Positions 28,608-36,904 of a DNA stretch of 64,000 nt are shown piece by piece. Below the pieces are notes generated by a model, which was given only the letters and a program-made list of their open reading frames with translations, ran no database searches and had not been told where the DNA came from. The stretch comes from Bacteroidota bacterium (GTDB lineage Bacteria; Bacteroidota; Bacteroidia; AKYH767-A; OLB10). A program made the translations under genes and the position numbers. Positions within the stretch are counted from its first letter, which is position 1; the number at the start of each line of letters is the position of its first letter. Where the stretch lies: positions 124,001 to 188,000 of the forward strand of contig JADKIC010000001.1 in assembly GCA_016721435.1 (NCBI GenBank), given 5' to 3'.

Positions 28608-29237
28608 ATGAAAATCAGTATGGAAAATAGACAAGTTGAAGAAAACGAACTGATCCGCAGCATTTATATTATTCGCGGATGCAAGGTCATGTTGGACCAG
28701 GATCTGGCTACCTTATATGGTATTCCAACGAAAAGGTTGAATGAACAGGTAAAGCGAAATCCTTATCGGTTTCCTGCCGATTTCATGTTCCAACTGACTG
28801 AAGATGAGGTAGAATCATTGAGGTCGCAAAATGCGACCTCAATGATTCCTGTAGCATCTGGAAGTCCGCGGTCCCTCGTCAAAAATGCGGGATCGGATGA
28901 AATTTCATCAAAAGGAGGAAGACGGTATTTACCTTATGTCTTTACTGAACATGGCGTTCTCATGCTCTCGAGCGTGCTGAATAGCAAAGTTGCTATAGAG
29001 GTCAACATAAGAATTATGAGGGTATATGTTCGCCTGAGAGAAATCCTGAGTGTGCACGAGGAACTCTCTTCAAAAATCGATTTTCTGGAATCTAAAATTG
29101 AAAGAAATTCGGAGGAGATCATATTGATTTTTGATGCCTTACAGCAGTTAAATGAAGCACCGGATATCAAGGATCGGGTAAAAATTGGTTTTCATTCAGG
29201 TCTGGCAGAGGAAGAGCTTCGATCCTATGCCCTATAA
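28608..29237 (+). CDS. ORF6N domain-containing DNA-binding-like protein
   Basis: A 209-residue protein with an N-terminal ORF6N domain (about 10-140: YIIRGCKVMLDQDLATLYG, RNPYRFPADFMFQLT, GGRRYLPYVFTEHGVLMLS) and a C-terminal coiled coil (about 145-185). ORF6N domains occur in phage and chromosomal regulatory proteins, often with KilA-N or Bro domains; the role here is unknown. It starts right after the preceding stop; ATG 28620 is an alternative. Relative to the family as I recall it, about 25 extra residues lie between SQNATS and GGRRYLPY. A perfect 16-bp inverted repeat lies at the left edge of this insert. No phage genes surround it. Confidence 0.85.
   Translation: MKISMENRQVEENELIRSIYIIRGCKVMLDQDLATLYGIPTKRLNEQVKRNPYRFPADFMFQLTEDEVESLRSQNATSMIPVASGSPRSLVKNAGSDEISSKGGRRYLPYVFTEHGVLMLSSVLNSKVAIEVNIRIMRVYVRLREILSVHEELSSKIDFLESKIERNSEEIILIFDALQQLNEAPDIKDRVKIGFHSGLAEEELRSYAL
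28812..28848. repeat. perfect 16-bp inverted repeat inside the ORF6N gene
   Basis: The left arm at 28812-28827 (GAATCATTGAGGTCGC) and the right arm at 28833-28848 are exact reverse complements, separated by AAAAT. The sequence is in frame and translated (residues about 69-81). In mRNA it would form a very stable hairpin. Confidence 0.9.
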
Positions 29238-29349
29238 AGTTGTTCTTCCACCTATGTTTTTGAATTATTCAAAGAAATGTCAGTTAATTTATTTAGAACG
29301 ATGTCGATGGATTGAATAAGGTTTTTAACTTAGAGGCAAATCTAAGGCC

Positions 29350-30378
29350 ATGAAAAAAGGATATATACTATTTGTTTTCTTATTCGTTACTTGTTCCCTT
29401 CACGCCCAACAATCGCTGGATATCGGACTTGCCGGAGGGACAACTAATTATTTTGGTGACCTGGGTAATGATGAATTTTTTCAGAAAAGTTCGATGAGCC
29501 CCGGTATGGCCATAACGGTTCGCAATTTTATTTCACCCCGGGAAATTACCGGAATGAAGTATTCGCCAATAAATATCGAAGCCCGTTTGAGCTGGCATCG
29601 TATTCAATATGATGAAACTAGTCCGGTGGATGGAAAGAGCGGGACGGAATTGCGTAACTATGGGCGAGGATTGAATTTTCGCAATGATATTTATGGTTTC
29701 TCCTCTCATATCAGTTATACTTATTATCCCAATCGTCGCCTCCCGCTGCATAAACAGAGTCTTGCATTATTTGCTTACACAGGTATCGGGGTGTACTATG
29801 GTCGCCCGAAAGCGGATTTGTTCAGCGGCGATATTGATATTGCCAACCGATATCATTTCTGGACAGATGGAACCATCCGGGATGCAGCTCAGTCAACAGG
29901 TAACGGCAATGTGATAGAGAAGGATGGAAAGTATGAAACGGATTTGATTGATTGGCGAAACGAAGGTCAGGGCTCATTTGATGAATCCAACCCATCAAAG
30001 AAAATGTATAGTCCCTGGCACTTAGGAGTTCCACTTGCCGTAGGTTTTCGCTATGGTCTTGATAAAAACATTACGCTGTCTCTGGAGTTTGGTTACTATA
30101 AATTCTTTACGGATTACCTCGATGATGCCAGTGATGCCTATGCGACTTACAAGCAGATTGAACAGCAATTTCCGGGTGACCCCGTTAAACAGGAACTCGC
30201 TAAGTACATCAGTGATCCCACCGGACTTGGAACAGACGGTATGGTAGGGCCCCGGACATCCAGAAGAGGAAATCCCGCAATTACTGATTCCTATAGTTTT
30301 ATAAATCTCGAGTTCGCATATAAGATCAACTGGAACCCTAAGAAAATAACAGCGTTATTCGCAAAGAAAGGTTTGTGA
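29350..30378 (+). CDS. outer-membrane beta-barrel protein, PorG/DUF6089-like
   Basis: A 342-residue protein with a signal peptide (about 1-20) and an aromatic, alternating pattern typical of an outer-membrane barrel ending in NLEFAYKINW. The N-terminal motif IGLAGGTTNYFGDLGN and the SSHISYTYYPNRR segment resemble the DUF6089 family, which includes the T9SS protein PorG. The role in secretion is inferred from family and lineage only. A hairpin follows the stop codon. It could instead be a general OmpA-type barrel without a T9SS role. Confidence 0.6.
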   Translation: MKKGYILFVFLFVTCSLHAQQSLDIGLAGGTTNYFGDLGNDEFFQKSSMSPGMAITVRNFISPREITGMKYSPINIEARLSWHRIQYDETSPVDGKSGTELRNYGRGLNFRNDIYGFSSHISYTYYPNRRLPLHKQSLALFAYTGIGVYYGRPKADLFSGDIDIANRYHFWTDGTIRDAAQSTGNGNVIEKDGKYETDLIDWRNEGQGSFDESNPSKKMYSPWHLGVPLAVGFRYGLDKNITLSLEFGYYKFFTDYLDDASDAYATYKQIEQQFPGDPVKQELAKYISDPTGLGTDGMVGPRTSRRGNPAITDSYSFINLEFAYKINWNPKKITALFAKKGL

Positions 30379-30389
30379 GTTGCCGTTGT

Positions 30390-30417
30390 AGGAGCAACTG
30401 CTCCTGAAATTTTTTCT
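30390..30417 (+). terminator. probable Rho-independent terminator
   Basis: Stem AGGAGC / GCTCCT with loop AACT, followed after GAAA by six T. It lies 11 bp after the stop of the barrel gene. The remaining 250 bp up to 30667 is AT-rich with no visible gene. Confidence 0.6.
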
Positions 30418-30667
30418 GCAGTTATGGTCAGATGCAGAAGTGCATTTATTGTGTCTGAATATGACCTTGATAAGGTGATTTCTTTCCTGCGTTAATTTAG
30501 TTTTAAGTGGCCTCTTCTTTTTTTGAAATCTGAATCAATATAGATTCATTTAATACTTTGTTATTTACGGATAAAATATAAATATCACTAAATCAACAGA
30601 AGAAACATAATTGAGGATGGTCGCTATGAGTTTTTATCTATTTTTATTGGTCAAATAGTTCAGACCA

Positions 30668-32017
30668 ATGGCGCCATTAAAGGATGTAGAGATAGATTCA
30701 AAGAAGAGTTCAGTCGCACTTGTGCTGATTCCTTCTCTGCTTCTCACTTTTAACTTTCTAAAGAATATTTATAATGAAATAGTGGAGAATGGATCTTTCT
30801 CCTTTGAGTCGTTGTTTATTGTTATCATGAATTTGTTTTTGACTTCTGTATTTGCATATTTATCGCTTATTGCACTTAAGAAGTATACTAAAAAAGGCCC
30901 CGGACTTGTCATCAATAAGCTTGGAATATTAGATAACTCCGGACTGGTTTCAGCGGGAATGATTTTCTGGCAGGATATAATAGAGATCAACAGTACTAAA
31001 ATTTTATTTTCGGAATGCATCACGGTGAAGGTGAAGAATCCGGATCGCTATATAAAAAATCAACGGACCTTGTTCAAGCGATCATGGCTCGAGTATGAAT
31101 ACAAGAATTATGGCTCCCCGGTGAATATTTCTGTCAGCGGACTTAAGATAAAGTTTAAAGATCTTTTCAGTATCGTTCAGCAGCATTTTCTTTCTACACA
31201 TGTTGAGTCACGAACACTGGATTTAAAGCGGGAGAAGGAAGTCATTCAAACGGAGAAGAAGGCCTTAGTAGATTCCATTAATTATGCGAAAAGAATTCAG
31301 ACTGCATTGTTACCCTCACAGCAGAAGATAGAAGAACATCTGGGTGAAAATTTTATTCTATTCCTTCCAAAAGATATTGTTTCGGGAGATTTTTACTGGG
31401 TAGAAACATCGGAGGACTGGGTTTTATTCGCAGGATGTGATTGTACCGGTCATGGAGTGCCGGGTGCACTGATCAGCATCTTGTGCATTAACGCCCTCAG
31501 CAGAGCAGTAAATGAATATGGTCTGGTCAAACCCTCATTGATTCTCGATAAGGTGGCAGAAATCATCGTAGAAAGTTTAGGAATCAGTGGAGAAGTAAAA
31601 GATGGAATGGAGGCAAGTCTCTGTGCATTTAACAGGAAGACGCGTGAATTGTATTGGTCGGGGGCGAATTGCCCGTTATGGATTGCCAGAGAAGGCGCTG
31701 TATATGAATTAATGGAGTTTAAACCGGACAAGCAGCCTATCGGTCAGGTGGTAAATCGTTTTCCGTATACGAATCATAAAATTCATATTGAAAAAGGAGA
31801 TGTCATTTATCTGTTCAGCGATGGGTATGCCGACCAGTTTGGCGGCGAACTTGGCAAGAAACTCACCCGAAAGAAGTTCAAGGAAATAGTCATGCTGCAA
31901 CGTGGGAAATCGCTAAAGGAACAACAGGATAATTTCCTTCGTTTTCACAACGAGTATAAAGGAAGAATGGATCAGATAGATGATATTTTATTGATGGGTA
32001 TTAAGGTGGAGCGATGA
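30668..32017 (+). CDS. membrane-anchored SpoIIE-family (PP2C-type) protein phosphatase
   Basis: A 449-residue signalling phosphatase with two N-terminal transmembrane helices (about 13-32 and 48-70), a cytoplasmic beta-rich segment (about 75-170) and a short helix containing SINYAKRIQTALLPS (about 200-215), a linker common before this domain in Bacteroidota. The SpoIIE/RsbU catalytic domain (about 220-449) has metal-binding acidic motifs at KDIVSGDFYW (about 235), GCDCTGHGVPGALIS (about 255-270) and YLFSDGYADQFGG (about 378-390). It probably dephosphorylates an anti-sigma-factor antagonist or similar partner, but no such gene is adjacent. Confidence 0.85.
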   Translation: MAPLKDVEIDSKKSSVALVLIPSLLLTFNFLKNIYNEIVENGSFSFESLFIVIMNLFLTSVFAYLSLIALKKYTKKGPGLVINKLGILDNSGLVSAGMIFWQDIIEINSTKILFSECITVKVKNPDRYIKNQRTLFKRSWLEYEYKNYGSPVNISVSGLKIKFKDLFSIVQQHFLSTHVESRTLDLKREKEVIQTEKKALVDSINYAKRIQTALLPSQQKIEEHLGENFILFLPKDIVSGDFYWVETSEDWVLFAGCDCTGHGVPGALISILCINALSRAVNEYGLVKPSLILDKVAEIIVESLGISGEVKDGMEASLCAFNRKTRELYWSGANCPLWIAREGAVYELMEFKPDKQPIGQVVNRFPYTNHKIHIEKGDVIYLFSDGYADQFGGELGKKLTRKKFKEIVMLQRGKSLKEQQDNFLRFHNEYKGRMDQIDDILLMGIKVER

Positions 32018-32183
32018 ATAAATCCGGTCCAATTATTTAACCGGTCTCATCATTTAAGTGACATGTTCCGTGTCGTCACACTGAATGACAAGATCGAAGT
32101 TCCTAAAAAAATATTTTTAATATAAAAATTTTAATGATAGATGGCTTGTGGCAAAAGTAATTTAGAAAATTATTATAGTTCAT

Positions 32184-33746
32184 TTATAACTTAATCTCTT
32201 CTCCCTGCTCATTCAAAAAATGAAATTCCATGATATGATAGGCGGAAATGGGCTCCACTTTAATCCAGCGTTTAAATTTCTTGCGCCATTGCCATTGGAA
32301 GGATTTCATTGTCCAAAAATCTTTTTTTAGAAAGGCAGCAACGTAAGGATGCGTTTGTAGCGTAAGTCCTTTTTCATTTTGCTCCTGGCATAAATAGCGA
32401 AGATTGTTTTCAATGTCGTCAAGGAGCAGGAGGGAAGCTTTGATCTCGCCGGTACCATCACAGGCCGGACATTTCTCTACTGTAATGATATCGGTAACCG
32501 GTCGTACACGCTCCCGAGTAATTTGAACAAGACCAAATTTTGTTGGAGGCAAAATGGTATGACGGGCACGGTCCTGCTTCATCTCCGCATTCAAGGTGTC
32601 GAAGAGTTCTTTCCGATGGAGCGTATTGCGCATATCGATAAAGTCGATGACAATAATTCCGCCCATATCGCGCATGCGTAACTGACGTGCAATTTCCTTA
32701 GCTGCCATGAGATTCGTTTGGAAAGCATTGCTCTCCTGTGAATCTCCACTGCCTTTGTTGCGGCCACCACTGTTCACATCAATCACGTGCATCGCCTCGG
32801 TATGCTCTATGATCAAATAGGAGCCACCAGCCATATTTACGGTCTTACCAAAAAGGGATTTTATTTGTTTGTCAATGCCGAAGTGTTCGAAAATTGGCAT
32901 CTTGCCTTTGTACATCTTCACAATATCCACCTGGTCGGGAGCAATACCTCTGATATAAGATTTTATCTCTTCTGCTACACGAACATCATTGACATGTATC
33001 GCATTGAAGTTTGGACTGAGAAGGTCGCGGAGGATGGTGGAGGCACGGTCAATTTCACCGAGTAGCTTTGACGGAGGTGTTGATGTTTTCAGCTGCTCAT
33101 GCAGTGACATCCATTTGGAAGCCAGATCCTGAACATCCCTGTCAAGGTCTGCCACCTTCTTCCCTTCAGCAACCGTGCGTACTATGATGCCAAAGTTGCG
33201 TGGCTTGATGCTCGTTGCAAGGCGCTTGAGGCGTAACCTTTCGGCGGAACTTTTAATTTTTTGGGAAACAGAAACCACATCCGAAAAGGGTACAAGTACT
33301 ACATATCGTCCTGCAAAAGATACTTCAGAAGTAATGCGAGGACCTTTGCTGGAGATGGGCTCTTTCGCGATCTGAACGATAATATTCATGTTCGGATTAA
33401 GGATTTGATTGACCTTACCCGCCTTGTGAATATCCGGTTCGATTTCAAAATTATTCAGCAGCGCTTCAGCCTGGCTTCCGCTCTGCGTATGTTTCATGAA
33501 TTTAATAAGGGATTGCACTTGCGAGCCCAAATCGAGATAGTGCAAAAAGGCATCCTTCTCGTATCCAATATCTACAAAAGCAGCGTTTAAAGAAGGCATA
33601 ATCTTCTTTACACGGCCCAGGTAGATATCTCCCACAGAGAAGTTGTTTTCTTTCTTCTCTTTGTTTAACTCTACGAGCAGTTTGTTCTCAACGAGGGCAA
33701 TGTTTACCTCGGAGGTAGACGAATCGATGATCAGTTCGCTGTTCAA
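32184..33746 (-). CDS. rng: ribonuclease G / RNase E family endoribonuclease
   Basis: A 520-residue single-strand-specific endoribonuclease for rRNA maturation and mRNA decay. An S1-like RNA-binding domain is near the N-terminus (VGDIYLGRVKKIMPSLNAAF, YEKDAFLHYLDLG). The catalytic DNase-I-like region contains TEAMHVIDVNSGG and GGIIVIDFIDM with the metal-binding aspartates. The zinc-link cysteines are CPACDGTG (about 438). The start is TTG at 33746, as no in-frame ATG lies upstream. Length and domain order fit RNase G rather than the longer RNase E. Confidence 0.92.
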   Translation of the reverse strand: MNSELIIDSSTSEVNIALVENKLLVELNKEKKENNFSVGDIYLGRVKKIMPSLNAAFVDIGYEKDAFLHYLDLGSQVQSLIKFMKHTQSGSQAEALLNNFEIEPDIHKAGKVNQILNPNMNIIVQIAKEPISSKGPRITSEVSFAGRYVVLVPFSDVVSVSQKIKSSAERLRLKRLATSIKPRNFGIIVRTVAEGKKVADLDRDVQDLASKWMSLHEQLKTSTPPSKLLGEIDRASTILRDLLSPNFNAIHVNDVRVAEEIKSYIRGIAPDQVDIVKMYKGKMPIFEHFGIDKQIKSLFGKTVNMAGGSYLIIEHTEAMHVIDVNSGGRNKGSGDSQESNAFQTNLMAAKEIARQLRMRDMGGIIVIDFIDMRNTLHRKELFDTLNAEMKQDRARHTILPPTKFGLVQITRERVRPVTDIITVEKCPACDGTGEIKASLLLLDDIENNLRYLCQEQNEKGLTLQTHPYVAAFLKKDFWTMKSFQWQWRKKFKRWIKVEPISAYHIMEFHFLNEQGEEIKL

Positions 33747-33853
33747 TGCAGTATGCCTGTTGAAGCGTTGCTGAGAACTGAAATTCTAATAAAATTAAAA
33801 AAATTAAATTCCAGCAGCTAGCTTACCTTTTTTGAAAAAGCAATAGCAAATAT

Positions 33854-33889
33854 GACCTGCTGTACCTTCATTAAAAAGTACAGCAGGTC
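33854..33889. terminator. 12-bp hairpin between the small basic protein gene and rng
   Basis: Perfect arms GACCTGCTGTAC (33854-33865) and its complement (33878-33889) with a 12-nt A/T-rich loop. No T tract follows on the minus strand, so an mRNA-processing or stability element is as likely as a terminator. Confidence 0.5.
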
Positions 33890-33907
33890 CTTCAGCCCGA
33901 AAAGGGC

Positions 33908-34003
33908 CTACCTGTTTTTCTTCTTATGACGATTTTTCCTTAAACGCTTCTTACGTTTGTGAGTCGCCATTTTATGACGCTTACGTTTTTTTCCTGATGG
34001 CAT
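33908..34003 (-). CDS. 31-residue basic AURKAIP1/COX24 (mS38-like) protein
   Basis: A very small gene whose product begins MPSGKKRKRHKMATHKRKKR and ends KNRHKKKNR; almost half of the residues are K or R. The pattern matches the AURKAIP1/COX24 family as known in Bacteroidota. That family includes mitochondrial small-subunit protein mS38 and mycobacterial bS22, which bind rRNA. A ribosome-associated role is inferred from family and composition. It lies between the TPR gene (ends 34041) and rng, on the same strand as both. It is short enough to be missed by many gene finders. Confidence 0.85.
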   Translation of the reverse strand: MPSGKKRKRHKMATHKRKKRLRKNRHKKKNR

Positions 34004-34040
34004 GATTAAATGTTTTTAGTATTCTAACTTATAGTATTTT

Positions 34041-34877
34041 TCAGGAAGGTTTTTTCTTTAACTCTTCCACTAATTTAATGACATCTGAAACATCATAATT
34101 TGCATTCTTTATGAATGTTTCATAGGAACTCACAGCAGCAGCCGTGTCTCCTTTTTGCAATAACACCTGTCCAAGGAAGAAATGTATTTCATTTCGCTTT
34201 GGGTTTATCGCCAGCACTTTATTGAAACGCTCTATCGCTTTTTCAAGTTGCCCTGATTTAACAGAGAGCATACCTAAATTGTATTGAGCCATTTCGTGAT
34301 TGGGGTCGGCTGTTATTACTTCCCGTAATAACAAGATCCCTTTCATGGGTTCATTTGTTCCGTCGGCATAACAAGCGCCGAGATCGGTTTTGGCATTCAG
34401 ATTCGCCGGGTTTATCTCCAATACCTTTTCATAATTGGAGATGGCCTTCCCTACTAAAATGGATCTGACTACCGTGTCATTTGCCATTCTAAAGGAATCG
34501 AAGTAGCGATAAGCGGCATCCAGATAGGATTGCTCACTTTGTACGATTTCTGCTTTTCGCTCAAACCAAATGGCTGAGGCTGCAGGCACTCCGTTGCGAT
34601 CCCATAAACGACCAATACCATCTAATAATACGGTATCCTTGCCGCCATTCTTTTTGAGAGATGCCTCAAAGAAATCCAAATTCTTTGTCTCATTGCTGTC
34701 CAGTGATGTTCTGGCAGATTTTAACAAATCGTCCGGCTGAAACTCACCCCTGCTTCCAACTTTCTCTTCTTTTACTTCCTTTCCCTGTTTATTAATTTGA
34801 GACGGAGCGAAATAAAGAGCAACGGAAAGCAGAATGGTGCCTGAAATGAGAAGTACTCTCAGTTGTGCACCTTTCAT
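34041..34877 (-). CDS. tetratricopeptide repeat protein, membrane-anchored
   Basis: A 278-residue protein with an N-terminal hydrophobic segment (about 6-24) that acts as a signal anchor, then TPR-type helix pairs (about 120-270), e.g. ISNYEKVLEINPANLNAKTDLGACY, HEMAQYNLGMLSVKSGQLEKAIE and NEIHFFLGQVLLQKGD, each given here in part. TPRs mediate protein-protein contact, and the partner is unknown. The ATG is 6 bp after the probable true stop of the HU gene, so the two are likely co-transcribed. Confidence 0.85.
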   Translation of the reverse strand: MKGAQLRVLLISGTILLSVALYFAPSQINKQGKEVKEEKVGSRGEFQPDDLLKSARTSLDSNETKNLDFFEASLKKNGGKDTVLLDGIGRLWDRNGVPAASAIWFERKAEIVQSEQSYLDAAYRYFDSFRMANDTVVRSILVGKAISNYEKVLEINPANLNAKTDLGACYADGTNEPMKGILLLREVITADPNHEMAQYNLGMLSVKSGQLEKAIERFNKVLAINPKRNEIHFFLGQVLLQKGDTAAAVSSYETFIKNANYDVSDVIKLVEELKKKPS

Positions 34878-35190
34878 TCAGGATTATTGAGCAGGTAAGG
34901 TTTTCTTGTTTGTGTGCATTCTTAACGCGCTCAGTGAAAGTCTTTGCAGGTTTGAATGCAGGAATGTAATGTTCCGGAATGATAATCGTTGCGTTCTTGG
35001 TAATGATACGTCCGGTTTTCTTAGCACGCTTTTTTACGATAAAGCTTCCGAAACCACGGAGATATACGTTTTCGTTATTGATCAGCGAGTTGCGAACAAC
35101 TTTCATCATAGACTCAACGGTCTGCTGAACAGCTACCTTCTCGATCCCGGTTTTTGTAGAGATCTCATTTACTAATTCTGCTTTTGTCAT
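34792..35190 (-). CDS. HU-family DNA-binding protein
   Basis: A small nucleoid protein that bends and packages DNA. The HU fold is clear: MTKAELVNEISTKTGIEKVAV, then ENVYLRGFGSFIVKKR, NATIIIPEHYIPAFKP and a basic AKTFTERVK end. As read the frame runs on to 132 residues and overlaps the TPR gene by 86 bp, with a C-terminus unlike HU. Removing one base near 34919-34926 gives a tail KKTLPAQ and a TAA at 34884-34886, leaving the TPR ATG 6 bp downstream. That looks more natural, so the true end is probably 34884 (about 100 residues). Confidence 0.85.
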   Translation of the reverse strand: MTKAELVNEISTKTGIEKVAVQQTVESMMKVVRNSLINNENVYLRGFGSFIVKKRAKKTGRIITKNATIIIPEHYIPAFKPAKTFTERVKNAHKQENLTCSIILNERCTTESTSHFRHHSAFRCSLFRSVSN

Positions 35191-35228
35191 CTTTTACTGG
35201 TTATTATAATTTTCCTTTTACGGGGCTG

Positions 35229-35258
35229 CAAAGATATGCTTTCCCGCTGAAATACAAA
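35229..35258 (-). promoter_or_regulatory. HU promoter: -33 TTTG and -7 TATCTTTG
   Basis: On the minus strand TTTG (plus-strand CAAA, 35255-35258) is followed 18 nt later by TATCTTTG (plus-strand 35229-35236). The predicted leader is about 34 nt. The divergent mutY box lies 34 bp away. Confidence 0.65.
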
Positions 35259-35270
35259 ATATTACTTGCT

Positions 35271-35278
35271 TATTTTTG
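35271..35278 (+). promoter_or_regulatory. -7 box (TATTTTTG) of mutY
   Basis: A consensus TAnnTTTG box 8 nt before the ATG at 35287. It overlaps codons of the longer TTG-started frame (35266), so the start at 35287 is preferred. Confidence 0.5.
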
Positions 35279-35286
35279 TCCAAAAT

Positions 35287-36245
35287 ATGATGTTAGAACT
35301 GGAGTTTTCTAAGAATTTAAGGGATTGGTACCGAAATAATGGCCGGAAATTGCCCTGGCGCGAAACATCAGATCCATATAAAATCTGGCTTTCCGAAATT
35401 ATTCTTCAGCAAACGCGTGTAGATCAAGGACTTCCGTACTACAATAATTTTGTCGAATCTTTTCCAACTATCGGGGACTTTGCAAATGCCCCTCTTGACA
35501 AAATTTTACGATTATGGCAAGGCCTCGGCTACTATTCCCGGGCCCGAAACATGCATACGGCTGCTGTACAGGTCATGCAGCAATTTAATGGAAGTTTCCC
35601 GGCCGATTTTGAATCGTTGAAGAAACTGAAGGGTGTTGGGGAATATACTGCAGCCGCTATTGCCTCTTTCGCCTTCCACCTTCCGCATCCTGTCGTAGAT
35701 GGGAATGTGTTCAGATTTTTGTCGCGTCTTTCAGGGTCAGCTGTTCCTATAGATTCCTCCCTTGGTAAAAAGGTTTTTGCAGAAATGGCCGGTGAACTCT
35801 TCGACCCGAAACATGCCGCATTTATATATAATGAAATCGATCGCCTGCCGGTGAAGGAGAAAAGTCAAAGGTGCGCACCCGTTATTTTCATTATTTTTTC
35901 TTCACGCTTGGGTCTGAGACTTATATTAACCAGCGAAAGGAGAAGGATATCTGGGAAGGACTTTATGAATTCCCACTTGTTGAATCCGATAAGGAAGATG
36001 TTGATATACAATATGTCCAGCTCCCTTTTGGATTGTCCTTTGCAGGAAATGTTATCGTGGGAAGTCCTTCCCGCTTTCGACACTTACTATCGCACCAGGA
36101 ACTTATAGTTCATTTCTGGAAAATAAAATTGAATAATAAGCTACAGCCCCAGGGTGAGCTTCAACGCATCCCAATGCACCGTTTACAAGAATTCGCTTTT
36201 CCACAGTTGATTGTTAAATTTCTGCAAAATGAAGATCTTCTATGA
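35287..36245 (+). CDS. mutY: A/G-specific adenine glycosylase lacking the Fe-S loop (frameshifted)
   Basis: Removes adenine mispaired with 8-oxoguanine. Counting from ATG 35287, the catalytic residues fall at E37 (SEIILQQT) and D138 (VVDGNV), with the helix-hairpin-helix LKGVGEYTAAAIA at about 113-125. The C-terminal 8-oxoG-recognition Nudix-like domain is present (YINQRKEKDIWEGLYEFPL). Two oddities stand out. After DPKHAAFIYN (about 182) the sequence jumps in frame to EIDRLPVKEKS, so the roughly 33-residue loop with four [4Fe-4S] cysteines is absent. One A is also missing from the A3 run at 35867-35869; restoring it joins the frames (SQKVRTRYFHYFF). The Fe-S loss may be real or an assembly deletion. 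Confidence 0.88.
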
Positions 36246-36275
36246 TTACCTCCTCTAGTTTGATTTCCCTGAAAA

Positions 36276-36305
36276 TTTGAAAAGTGAAGTCAATTACTAA
36301 CTTTG
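36276..36305 (+). promoter_or_regulatory. ssb promoter: -33 TTTG and -7 TAACTTTG
   Basis: TTTG at 36276-36279 and TAACTTTG at 36298-36305 are separated by 18 nt, the same spacing as at HU and lnt. The leader to the ATG at 36356 is about 45 nt. Confidence 0.65.
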
Positions 36306-36355
36306 ACCTTGATAATCTGAATTGCTGGATGCGTTAAACTCTAAACTACAAAACC

Positions 36356-36778
36356 ATGTCAGGCGTCAACAAAGTATTTCTCATTGGTAATCTGGGTAAG
36401 GATCCCGAGTACCGTCACATGGAAGGTGGAATTATGGTTGCTAAATTTCCCCTTGCAACCACTGAATATTTTAAAAATAAGGATGGGCAGCGCCAGGATC
36501 AAACAGAATGGCATAATATTGTTTTGTGGCGAGGTCTTGCAGAAGCGGCAGAAAAACTCCAATTGAGAAAAGGTCATATGGTTTTTATAGAAGGGAAATT
36601 GAGGACGCGTAGCTGGGAGAAAGATGGCATCAAGCGTTATGCTACTGAAATTATTGCGGAGAATATGACCATGCTAACCAAAAGAGATGCTCAAAATGGC
36701 GGACATTCGGGTGATACTGCTGCTCATGATCCTACCCCTCCTCCGCTGAACGATTTGGGCGGAGATTTACCATTCTAA
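36356..36778 (+). CDS. ssb: single-stranded DNA-binding protein
   Basis: Binds ssDNA in replication, recombination and repair. The 140-residue protein has an OB-fold (about 1-108: NKVFLIGNLGKDPEYR, EWHNIVLWRGLAE, GHMVFIEGKLRTRSW) and a flexible tail ending in the acidic partner-binding tip GGDLPF. It follows mutY and precedes gldD, an order common in Bacteroidota, except that gldE, normally between ssb and gldD, is absent. Confidence 0.95.
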   Translation: MSGVNKVFLIGNLGKDPEYRHMEGGIMVAKFPLATTEYFKNKDGQRQDQTEWHNIVLWRGLAEAAEKLQLRKGHMVFIEGKLRTRSWEKDGIKRYATEIIAENMTMLTKRDAQNGGHSGDTAAHDPTPPPLNDLGGDLPF

Positions 36779-36904
36779 TCAGTGTAAATCTATTCTTCTT
36801 ACTTGACCTGCTCCGGTGTTGAATAGGTTTGAATGTCTGTTAAAGTCAATCGAATTGTCTCGCCTTATTCGATCATTTAAAGCAATTAATTCCAAATAAA
36901 ATTT

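Noticed and set aside
28608..29237. Prophage remnant marked by the ORF6N gene
   Set aside because: All flanking genes are ordinary chromosomal genes, with no integrase, structural phage gene or att-like repeat.
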